Part shown: one piece after another, positions 7,408 to 13,183 of the stretch | Position numbering within the stretch: position 1 is the stretch's first letter | How the letters are laid out: each line of letters opens with the position of its first letter | NCBI GenBank assembly: GCA_024644145.1 | Contig: JAHELO010000013.1 | Location: 1-13,183, forward strand | Origin: Christiangramia sp. | GTDB lineage: Bacteria; Bacteroidota; Bacteroidia; Flavobacteriales; Flavobacteriaceae | Direction: 5' to 3' | Length of the DNA stretch: 13,183 nt | Notes under the pieces: model-generated | The model's database searches: none | What the model was told of the DNA's origin: nothing | The model's input: the letters and a program-made list of their open reading frames with translations, nothing else | Position numbers and translations under genes: made by a program

Positions 7408-8781
7408 ATGAAAAAGAGATTTCTAGCACTAATTACAGTTGCCTTGTCAGGTTTAGGAACGGTAAGTGCACAGTCTGGAGATTGTGCAACTATGGCAGCC
7501 TTAGCGTATGATGATGCGAAAGCGAAAAATTATGATGCGGCATATCCTGCTCTAACCAAAGTGATGGATGAATGCCCGAAGTATAGTCTTGCTACTTACC
7601 AGTATCTGGAAAGAGCATTGGAGTATAAAATCGATAAAGCTGAGCAAGGTGATAAGAAAGAACTAGTTGAAGAATTAATCGAAGTGTGGGAACAGAGACT
7701 TGAGCTTTACCCGGGTAAAACTTCAAAAGGTAAGATCTATTCTGATATCGCATTATTGAAATTTGATAATAAAATCGGAGATAAAGAAGATCAGTATAAA
7801 GCCTTTGATAAAGCTTATACCGAGGACAAAGAAAACTTTAAGAGCCCGAAAGGACTTTATGCATATTTCGACCTGATGGCTGAGATGCAGGATGAAGGTG
7901 AAAAAACTCTTCAGGATGTATTTGATAACTACGACAGGGTTTTTACTAAGATAGAAGAAGAAGAAAATGAAGCTGCAGAAAATCTTGCGCCTTTATTGAA
8001 GAAGCAGGAAGAAGGTGAAGATTTAACTGCAAAGGAGCAGAAGCAGATCAAGTATGCCGAGATAAACCTTGCTAACTACAGTAAAGTTAAAGAGGCGATC
8101 AACGCTAAGTTAGGAGCAAGAGCAGATTGTGATAACCTTATCCCATTATATAAGAAAGATTTTGAGGATAAGAAGACAGATGTGAACTGGTTGAAAAATG
8201 CGAACGCAAGACTTTCAGCTAAAGATTGTACTGAAGATCCATTGTTTATCCAGGTGTCTGAAGCACTTCACAGATTGCAACCATCTGCTAAGTCTGCATA
8301 CTCATTAGGACAGTTAGCTGAAGCTGAAGGGAACAGATCTAAAGCTTTGGAATATTATAACGAAGCTGCAGAGCTTGAAACTAATAAATCTGACCAGGCG
8401 AAAATCTACTATAGAATCGCTAACAACTACAAGGAAAAAGGTAGTTTTGGTCAGGCAAGAAATTTTTATAACAAAGCTCTTAGAGCCAAGCCGTCTTTAG
8501 GTAGTGCTTACCTTCAAATCGCAAGTATGTATGCACAGAGTGCAAATAACTGTGGTGAAGATGCCTTCAGTAAAAGAGCTGTATATTGGTTAGCTGCAGA
8601 ATATGCATCTAAAGCGGCCAGAGTAGATCCATCTATTTCTGGTAATGCAAACCAGGCCGCTGCTGCCTATAAAGGTAGAGCGCCTCAGAAGTCAGATGTA
8701 TTCCAGTCTAGTAAAAATGCTGGTGATGCGATCTCGATTGGATGCTGGATCGGTGAGACCGTTCGTATCCCGAACTTATAA
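7408..8781 (+). CDS. secreted tetratricopeptide-repeat protein, unknown function
   Basis: The protein has 457 residues. A signal peptide (1-21) ends VSA-Q, so it acts in the periplasm or at the outer membrane. The N-terminal part (~25-100) and the C-terminal part (~293-365) are helical with TPR-like spacing, for example SAYSLGQLAEAEGNRSKALE (296-315) and the next repeat at ~330-363. The middle (~180-235) is a highly charged, coiled-coil-like segment. Six Cys remain in the mature protein (26, 56, 241, 274, 382, 446), so disulfides are possible. Its codon choice looks biased in the way of highly expressed genes, though I have not computed this. It stops 1 base before lptC begins. TPR proteins usually hold complexes together; the partner here could be the barrel protein or the LPS-export machinery. 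Confidence 0.8.
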   Translation: MKKRFLALITVALSGLGTVSAQSGDCATMAALAYDDAKAKNYDAAYPALTKVMDECPKYSLATYQYLERALEYKIDKAEQGDKKELVEELIEVWEQRLELYPGKTSKGKIYSDIALLKFDNKIGDKEDQYKAFDKAYTEDKENFKSPKGLYAYFDLMAEMQDEGEKTLQDVFDNYDRVFTKIEEEENEAAENLAPLLKKQEEGEDLTAKEQKQIKYAEINLANYSKVKEAINAKLGARADCDNLIPLYKKDFEDKKTDVNWLKNANARLSAKDCTEDPLFIQVSEALHRLQPSAKSAYSLGQLAEAEGNRSKALEYYNEAAELETNKSDQAKIYYRIANNYKEKGSFGQARNFYNKALRAKPSLGSAYLQIASMYAQSANNCGEDAFSKRAVYWLAAEYASKAARVDPSISGNANQAAAAYKGRAPQKSDVFQSSKNAGDAISIGCWIGETVRIPNL

Positions 8782-8782
8782 A

Positions 8783-9352
8783 ATGAAGCTTACATATAGC
8801 AATATAATTTCAGGCATTGTCACGCTTATCGGCGTGACAATGCTTTTTTCATGTGAGGGTAACCTTAAACAGGTGCGGGCGTTTAGTCTTGAGGAGGATG
8901 CTCCTCAGGCCATTGCACGTGGCATAAACTTAAAATTTACAGATTCAGGCAGGTTGGTGGCGACACTTAAAAGTCCTAAAATGCTGGATTATACTAATAA
9001 AACTTTCCCATATCGGGAATTTCCTGATGGAGTAGAGGTTGAATTCTTTGATGATCAAAATAAGAAGAACACAGTAAATGCAGATTATGGTATCGTCTAT
9101 GAACAAACAAAACTCATAGATCTCCAGGGAAATGTGGTGATACTTACCGCTGATAGTACAAAATTAGAGGCCAGCCAGATTTTCTGGGATCAGGATAGGA
9201 GCTGGATCTTTACAGATAAACCAAATAAGATAAGATTCCCTGATGGATCATATACAGATGATCTCGGTTTTGATTCTAATCAGGATTTCAGTAATTTTCG
9301 TTCAAGAACCAATAGGGGAATACAAATTATAGAAGAAGAAAAGAATGAATAA
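8783..9352 (+). CDS. lptC: LPS export lipoprotein LptC
   Basis: LptC links the LptB2FG transporter to the periplasmic bridge that carries lipopolysaccharide to the outer membrane. The protein has 189 residues. Its N-terminus is a lipoprotein signal ending in the lipobox LFSC (residues 21-24), so lipidated Cys24 is the likely anchor, unlike the transmembrane anchor of E. coli LptC. The remainder is a beta-rich LptC/OstA-like domain, with segments such as DGVEVEFFD (82-90), LQGNVVI (114-120) and ADSTKLEASQIFW (123-135). The start at 8783 is chosen because it gives a complete signal peptide right after the TPR stop. An in-frame start at 8645 would lie inside the TPR gene and bury the signal. The signal-peptide codons contain a terminator-like hairpin (8814-8849). 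The gene overlaps the next by 8 bases. Confidence 0.88.
   Translation: MKLTYSNIISGIVTLIGVTMLFSCEGNLKQVRAFSLEEDAPQAIARGINLKFTDSGRLVATLKSPKMLDYTNKTFPYREFPDGVEVEFFDDQNKKNTVNADYGIVYEQTKLIDLQGNVVILTADSTKLEASQIFWDQDRSWIFTDKPNKIRFPDGSYTDDLGFDSNQDFSNFRSRTNRGIQIIEEEKNE
8814..8849 (+). terminator. intrinsic-terminator-like hairpin inside the lptC signal-peptide codons
   Basis: GCATTGTCACGC (8814-8825) pairs perfectly with GCGTGACAATGC (8832-8843) around the loop TTATCG, and six T follow (8844-8849). This is a textbook intrinsic terminator, yet it lies in codons ~11-23 of lptC, starting 31 bases after the start codon. It has a T-tract only on the plus strand. The structure is clear from sequence; whether it terminates transcription is inferred. 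Confidence 0.6.
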
Positions 9353-9536
9353 ATTTTTTAGGTATTTTGAATACGCTTACCTGTTTTTTGCAGCCTTTTT
9401 TATTTTTGAAGCAATAAGAATATGGAACACTGAGCGAAGCAGGGCATATTTATTTCTTTTCTTTGTAGCGATTGCCGTCTTTATGTTCTTCTTTAAAAGA
9501 CGTTTCAGGCGTAAATATGAAGATCGTAATAAATAG
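9345..9536 (+). CDS. small Phe-rich membrane protein (63 aa)
   Basis: I do not recognise a named family. The 63-residue protein predicts two transmembrane helices (about 7-27 and 34-50), separated by a short polar turn WNTERSR. A strongly basic tail KRRFRRK (51-57) should stay in the cytoplasm. Sixteen of its 63 residues are Phe, an unusually high share. It starts 8 bases before the lptC stop and ends 5 bases before the CNNM gene, so it belongs to the operon and is probably translated by coupling. The position next to lptC suggests an envelope role, but no function can be read from the sequence. Confidence 0.75.
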   Translation: MNKFFRYFEYAYLFFAAFFIFEAIRIWNTERSRAYLFLFFVAIAVFMFFFKRRFRRKYEDRNK

Positions 9537-9541
9537 CCTTA

Positions 9542-10828
9542 ATGGAGGTTGATATACTTATTATAGTTTGCTCTTTACTGCTTTCTGCTTTTTTCTCAGG
9601 GATGGAGATCGCTTACGTCTCATCCAATAAGATCTATATCGAGATTGAGAAAAGGCAAAATGATTTTCTCGCCAAAGTTCTAAAACGATTAACCAAGAAA
9701 CCTTCCAAGTTTATCGCTACCATGCTGGTGGGGAACAATATTGCCCTGGTGGTATATGGTTTCTTTATGGGAGACCTTTTAATGGCCTGGCTCAGCGGGA
9801 TCGAATCTCAGAGCGGGGTCGTGAATTACCTTATAACAGATCTTAGTCTCCTAACCCAAACCATTATCTCAACATTAATAATACTGCTTACCGCAGAATT
9901 TCTTCCGAAAGTTTTCTTTCAGATATACGCCAATAGTATGCTGAAGTTCTTTGCGGTGCCGGCGTACATTTTTTATCTGGTTTTTAGTTTTGTTTCTTCA
10001 TTCGTCATTTGGATTTCGGATATTATTTTAAAACGATTCTTTAAAACCGATGGAGATGAAGTCCAGCTTGCGTTTAGTAAGATAGAACTGGGTAATTTTA
10101 TCAGCGAGCAGATGGAAACGGTGGAGGAGCACGAAGATGTAGATAGTGAAATTCAAATTTTCCAGAATGCCCTTTCTTTTTCTGATATAAAAGCCAGGGA
10201 AGTGATGATTCCGAGAACAGAAATTATCGCTGTAGATCAAAACCAGGCGCCTAATGACCTGATTCAAACCTTTACTGAAACCGGGCTTTCGAAGTTGCTG
10301 GTCTATAACGAAACCATTGATGATATTATAGGGTACGTTCATTCGTTCGAGCTCTTTAAAAGACCAAAATCTATAAAATCCATTCTATTGCCGGTGATAT
10401 TCGTGCCGGAAACCATGTGGATCAAGGATGTGCTTAATATCCTCATCAAGAAGCGAAAAAGTATTGCTGTAGTTATCGATGAGTATGGTGGTACCAGTGG
10501 GATGATGACAGTAGAGGATATCGTAGAGGAGTTATTTGGCGAAATTGAAGATGAACACGATTCAGCAGTATTAATTGAAGAAAAGCTGGCAGATGCCCAT
10601 TTCAAATTTTCAGCCAGGCTGGAAGTAGATTATTTGAATGAGAACTACAAAGTGGATATTCCTGTTGGTGAAAATTATGAGACCCTGAGTGGGTTTATCG
10701 TAAATCATACCGAAGAAATTCCTCAGCAGGGAGAGGTGATAAAAATTGAGGATTTGGAAATAAAAATCCTTGAAACTTCCAATACTAAAATCGAATTGGT
10801 GGAGCTAAAAATCAATCCTGAAGATTAA
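9542..10828 (+). CDS. CNNM/CBS/CorC_HlyC family membrane protein
   Basis: This is a 428-residue inner-membrane protein of the family called hemolysin-related or CorC/CNNM, linked to Mg2+ or other divalent-cation transport. The CNNM (DUF21) domain covers residues 1-~165, with about four hydrophobic segments, the VGNNIA motif (63-68) and AEFLPK (118-123, matching the family's GExxPK). A cytoplasmic CBS pair follows (~215-335), marked by VMIPRTEI (221-228) and YGGTSGMMTVEDIVEELFGE (315-334). The C-terminal CorC_HlyC domain covers ~350-425. Length and domain order are complete. Gliding protein GldE belongs to the same superfamily, but gldE normally sits near gldD, which is absent here, so I do not use that symbol. 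It is the last gene of the tight coaX cluster. Confidence 0.92.
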   Translation: MEVDILIIVCSLLLSAFFSGMEIAYVSSNKIYIEIEKRQNDFLAKVLKRLTKKPSKFIATMLVGNNIALVVYGFFMGDLLMAWLSGIESQSGVVNYLITDLSLLTQTIISTLIILLTAEFLPKVFFQIYANSMLKFFAVPAYIFYLVFSFVSSFVIWISDIILKRFFKTDGDEVQLAFSKIELGNFISEQMETVEEHEDVDSEIQIFQNALSFSDIKAREVMIPRTEIIAVDQNQAPNDLIQTFTETGLSKLLVYNETIDDIIGYVHSFELFKRPKSIKSILLPVIFVPETMWIKDVLNILIKKRKSIAVVIDEYGGTSGMMTVEDIVEELFGEIEDEHDSAVLIEEKLADAHFKFSARLEVDYLNENYKVDIPVGENYETLSGFIVNHTEEIPQQGEVIKIEDLEIKILETSNTKIELVELKINPED

Positions 10829-10896
10829 AGCTTGAAAGTTAAGAATTTGCTAATTTTAAATTTTATTATTAGCCTAAAAACCTTATTTTCGCCCCC

Positions 10897-10905
10897 TATA
10901 TTTCG
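10897..10905 (+). promoter_or_regulatory. possible -7 element for the ppiD-like gene
   Basis: TATATTTCG (10897-10905) resembles TAnnTTTG with one change and lies 17 bases before the ATG. A second variant, TATTTTCG, is at 10884-10891. No TTG lies at the right distance upstream. The 94-base gap is the longest in this gene cluster, so a separate promoter is plausible but unproven. Confidence 0.3.
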
Positions 10906-10922
10906 ATAAATTATACATTCAA

Positions 10923-13043
10923 ATGGCAGTATTAAATAAAATCAGACAAAGGTCTGTTTTCCTGATTATCATTATTGCATTGGCATTATTTTCTTTTGTA
11001 TTGGCCGATGTGATTAGAAATGGAGGCTTAAGCTCTCAGAGCTCTCAAAATGTGATCGCTACCGTAAATGGTAATGAGATAAGCAGAGCGGATTTTGCCC
11101 GAGAGGTGGAAGCCTTTGAGAGAAATATGGGTAGCAACGTTAGTACTACGCAGGCAGTGAACCGTATCTGGGACCAGAAATTAAGAGAGGTGATCCTGAA
11201 GGAGCAGGTAGAAGAGCTTGGTATAAGAGCAGGTGAAGGTCAAATTACAAACCTGGTGCGTTCTCAAATGGCTGGTAATCCTAATTTCACCAATGAGGCT
11301 GGAATGTTCGATGAGAACAGGCTGAGAGAATATGTTGCAAATCTTAAGGAGACTTCTCCTCAGGCATATGAACAATGGCAGCAATTTACATCTAATCTTG
11401 CCCAGACTGCTAAACTTAATACCTACTACAATATGGTGAGCGCCGGAGTTGGGGCTACTTTATTAGAAGGGGAGCAGGCATATAGACTTCAGAACGATAA
11501 TATCAATATGAAGTTCGTACAGATACCTTATTCTTCTATACCAGATACTGAAGTTGAAGTTTCAAAATCTGATATCAAATCATATATAGAAAAGCACCCC
11601 GCACGTTTCAAGACAGAGGCTGCGAGAAGTCTGCAATATGTGATCTTTAACGAGAGTGCTTCCGGAGAAGATAAATCTGAAGCTAAAAATGCCATTAGTT
11701 CTTTAAGAAATGAGCGTGTAGAATATAACGCGGCAATCGGAGCTAATGATACACTTCCTGGTTTTGATAATACTGAGGATTATGCAGATTTTATCAGTAA
11801 TAATTCAGATTTGCCATTTGAGAACAGATTCAAGTTCAGAAATGATTTTAAAGGGGAGAATGCTGAAGCGATCTTTAACCTGACTGAAGGAGAAACCTAT
11901 GGTCCTTATGAGGAGAACGGTTACTGGAAGCTTAGTAAAGTGATAGAGACTAAAAATATTCCAGATTCTGTGAAGGCTAGCCACATTCTTATTGCCTTTA
12001 AAGGAACTCAATTAGGAGGAGGTTTAGAAAGAACTAAAGAAGAGGCTCAACAACTTGCTGATAGTATTGCTAAGGTTGCAAGGGCAGATAAAGCTAAATT
12101 TGCAGAACTGGCTTCTGAATTCTCAGCCGATACTTCTAATAAAGAAGAGGCTGGTGATCTTGGATATTTCATGCCAGGGATGATGATTCCGGCATTTGAA
12201 GATTATGTTTTTGAAAATTCTACAGGTGATATTGGGGTTGTGGAAACACCACTAGGATACCATGTTGTTTCTATAGATGATCAAACCGAAGCGGCCAGAG
12301 CCGTTAAGGTTGCGACCATTGCCAGAGAGATCGAGGCTTCAGAAAAGACGATGAACAATCTTTTCAATGAGGTGACCAAATTTGAGATCTCGGCTTCTGA
12401 AGGTGATTTTGCCGATGTAGCCAAAAAAGGAAATTATGAGGTTAAGACCGTAAAAGATATCAAAGCTCTGGAAGAAAATATTCCTGGTGCCGGTGCACAA
12501 CGTAGAGTTGTTCAGTGGGCATTTGAGGAGGATGCAGAAGTTGGTGACGTGAGGAGATTTGACACTAACACTGGTTATATAGTTGCTCAATTAACTTCTA
12601 AGAAAGACAAAGGGCTTATGAGCGTGGAGGAAGCTTCTGCGATCGTTACTCCGATTCTAAAAAAGAAGAAGAAAGCAGAGATCATCAAGAACAGGTTAAA
12701 AGGTAATACTCTGCAGGAAATTGCAGGAAACCAGGGGGTAAGTGTTCAAACTGCAGATGCAGTGAATCTAAGCAGTCCTACTCTTGCGGGAGCAGGAGAA
12801 GAGCCTGAGGTTGTTGGAGCTGTGTTCTCTTTAGAGCCAGGAAAAATTAGTGAGCCAATCGCCGGTGAAAAAGGTGTTTATGTGGCAGAACTGGTAAGTA
12901 AGTTTGAGGCTCCGGCTATGGACTCTTACAAAGGTTATGCTCAGCAAGAAAGTGCTGCTCGAAGAGCTCAGGCTGGTTCAAGAGTATTTGAAGCATTGAA
13001 GAAAAAAGCTGAAATAGAAGATAACAGATCGAGATTCTACTAG
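10923..13043 (+). CDS. ppiD: PpiD-like membrane-anchored peptidylprolyl isomerase/chaperone
   Basis: PpiD-type proteins are periplasmic folding factors anchored in the inner membrane, helping newly exported outer-membrane proteins. This one has 706 residues. A short basic N-terminus and one transmembrane helix (11-29) come first. A SurA_N-like chaperone region follows (~43-180), starting at ATVNGNEISRADF. The parvulin isomerase domain is at ~350-453, with ASHILI (352-357), GDLGYF (411-416) and GYHVV (445-449). The C-terminal ~250 residues include a second, degenerate parvulin-like segment (~620-690). This length fits the Bacteroidota PpiD form. It is the only gene between the CNNM gene and the terminator at 13064, and it suits a neighbourhood of barrel proteins and LPS export. 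The symbol is by domain similarity; SurA-like is the main alternative name. Confidence 0.88.
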   Translation: MAVLNKIRQRSVFLIIIIALALFSFVLADVIRNGGLSSQSSQNVIATVNGNEISRADFAREVEAFERNMGSNVSTTQAVNRIWDQKLREVILKEQVEELGIRAGEGQITNLVRSQMAGNPNFTNEAGMFDENRLREYVANLKETSPQAYEQWQQFTSNLAQTAKLNTYYNMVSAGVGATLLEGEQAYRLQNDNINMKFVQIPYSSIPDTEVEVSKSDIKSYIEKHPARFKTEAARSLQYVIFNESASGEDKSEAKNAISSLRNERVEYNAAIGANDTLPGFDNTEDYADFISNNSDLPFENRFKFRNDFKGENAEAIFNLTEGETYGPYEENGYWKLSKVIETKNIPDSVKASHILIAFKGTQLGGGLERTKEEAQQLADSIAKVARADKAKFAELASEFSADTSNKEEAGDLGYFMPGMMIPAFEDYVFENSTGDIGVVETPLGYHVVSIDDQTEAARAVKVATIAREIEASEKTMNNLFNEVTKFEISASEGDFADVAKKGNYEVKTVKDIKALEENIPGAGAQRRVVQWAFEEDAEVGDVRRFDTNTGYIVAQLTSKKDKGLMSVEEASAIVTPILKKKKKAEIIKNRLKGNTLQEIAGNQGVSVQTADAVNLSSPTLAGAGEEPEVVGAVFSLEPGKISEPIAGEKGVYVAELVSKFEAPAMDSYKGYAQQESAARRAQAGSRVFEALKKKAEIEDNRSRFY

Positions 13044-13063
13044 GATCCAGATTTTCCACTATA

Positions 13064-13096
13064 AAAAAAACCTCACTGTCTTAGTGAGGTTTTTTT
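13064..13096. terminator. bidirectional intrinsic terminator after the ppiD-like gene
   Basis: A 14-bp perfect stem (13064-13077 with 13083-13096), with core CCTCACT/AGTGAGG, encloses the loop GTCTT. It has seven A on one side and seven T on the other. It can therefore stop the ppiD-like gene on the plus strand and the converging gene on the minus strand. Confidence 0.9.
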
Positions 13097-13183
13097 ATTT
13101 AATGAGGTCTGTATAGTCGAAAATGGTTGAATAGGCTTTCTGCCTGAAATAATCCTTTTCCATTTCCTGGCCGGTCGCCAGGA
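13095..13183 (-). CDS. C-terminal end of an unidentified minus-strand gene
   Basis: On the minus strand a frame is open from the right edge to a TAA at 13097-13095. It encodes 28 residues ending in YSTIFDYTDLIK. It stops right where the bidirectional terminator begins, as expected for a convergent gene. The other two minus frames are also open over most of this short stretch, so the frame is chosen from its protein-like composition and its stop position. Product unknown; too little is visible to name it. Confidence 0.4.
   Translation of the reverse strand, partial: LATGQEMEKDYFRQKAYSTIFDYTDLIK

Noticed and set aside
8645..8782. Longer lptC reading frame starting inside the TPR gene
   Set aside because: It would place the lipoprotein signal in the middle of the protein and overlap the TPR gene by 137 bases. 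The ATG at 8783 gives a complete signal peptide.
8890..8907. 7-bp inverted repeat TGAGGAG/CTCCTCA in lptC
   Set aside because: It is short, lacks a T-tract and is explained by the codons Glu-Glu-Asp-Ala-Pro. It is much weaker than the hairpin at 8814-8849.
9542..10828. Calling the CNNM/CBS protein GldE (gliding motility)
   Set aside because: It is the same superfamily, but no gliding gene is adjacent and the neighbourhood is lptC and ppiD, so the general family name is safer.
13165..13183. Perfect palindrome TCCTGGC/GCCAGGA at the right edge
   Set aside because: It lies in coding sequence of the edge gene and the window ends at its last base, so its context cannot be judged; no T-tract is visible.

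Overview
The window looks like a chromosomal segment from a marine-type member of the Flavobacteriaceae (Bacteroidota), possibly close to Gramella/Christiangramia; the genus is a guess. The phylum call rests on four things seen here: promoter elements of the TTG-N19/20-TAnnTTTG type, a CarboxypepD_reg/OMP_b-brl_3 outer membrane protein, a lipoprotein-type LptC and a long membrane-anchored PpiD-like isomerase. Base composition is AT-rich, and nothing points to a mobile element, phage, CRISPR array or defence system. Most of the window is core housekeeping and envelope genes.

Layout. Bases 2-361 hold the C-terminal end of the GTPase Era, cut by the left edge. The double GTPase Der (439-1743) follows; both act in ribosome assembly. 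A 922-residue TonB-receptor-like outer membrane barrel (1879-4647) comes next. Bases 4648-5414 are mostly non-coding. They contain a promoter-like pair, a 49-residue single-pass membrane ORF (4831-4980), a run of five consecutive hairpins ending in a T-tract terminator (4992-5130), and a minus-strand tRNA-Phe(GAA) (5238-5310) with its own promoter and terminator.

From 5415 a tight plus-strand cluster begins: coaX (pantothenate kinase III), a PorV/FadL-like outer membrane protein, a secreted TPR protein, the LPS-export lipoprotein LptC, a 63-residue Phe-rich membrane protein and a CNNM/CBS/CorC membrane protein. Gaps or overlaps are -8 to +20 bases, so this is probably one operon. After a 94-base gap comes a PpiD-like periplasmic chaperone/isomerase (10923-13043), closed by a strong bidirectional terminator. 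The tail of an unidentified minus-strand gene reaches the right edge. Apart from coaX, the cluster is about building the outer membrane: LPS transport, barrel proteins and folding.

The most noteworthy signals are non-coding or very small. First, a perfect 12-bp stem followed by six T lies inside the signal-peptide codons of lptC (8814-8849), exactly like an intrinsic terminator. Second, the multi-hairpin RNA region sits between the 49-residue ORF and tRNA-Phe. I found no clear new multi-gene system.
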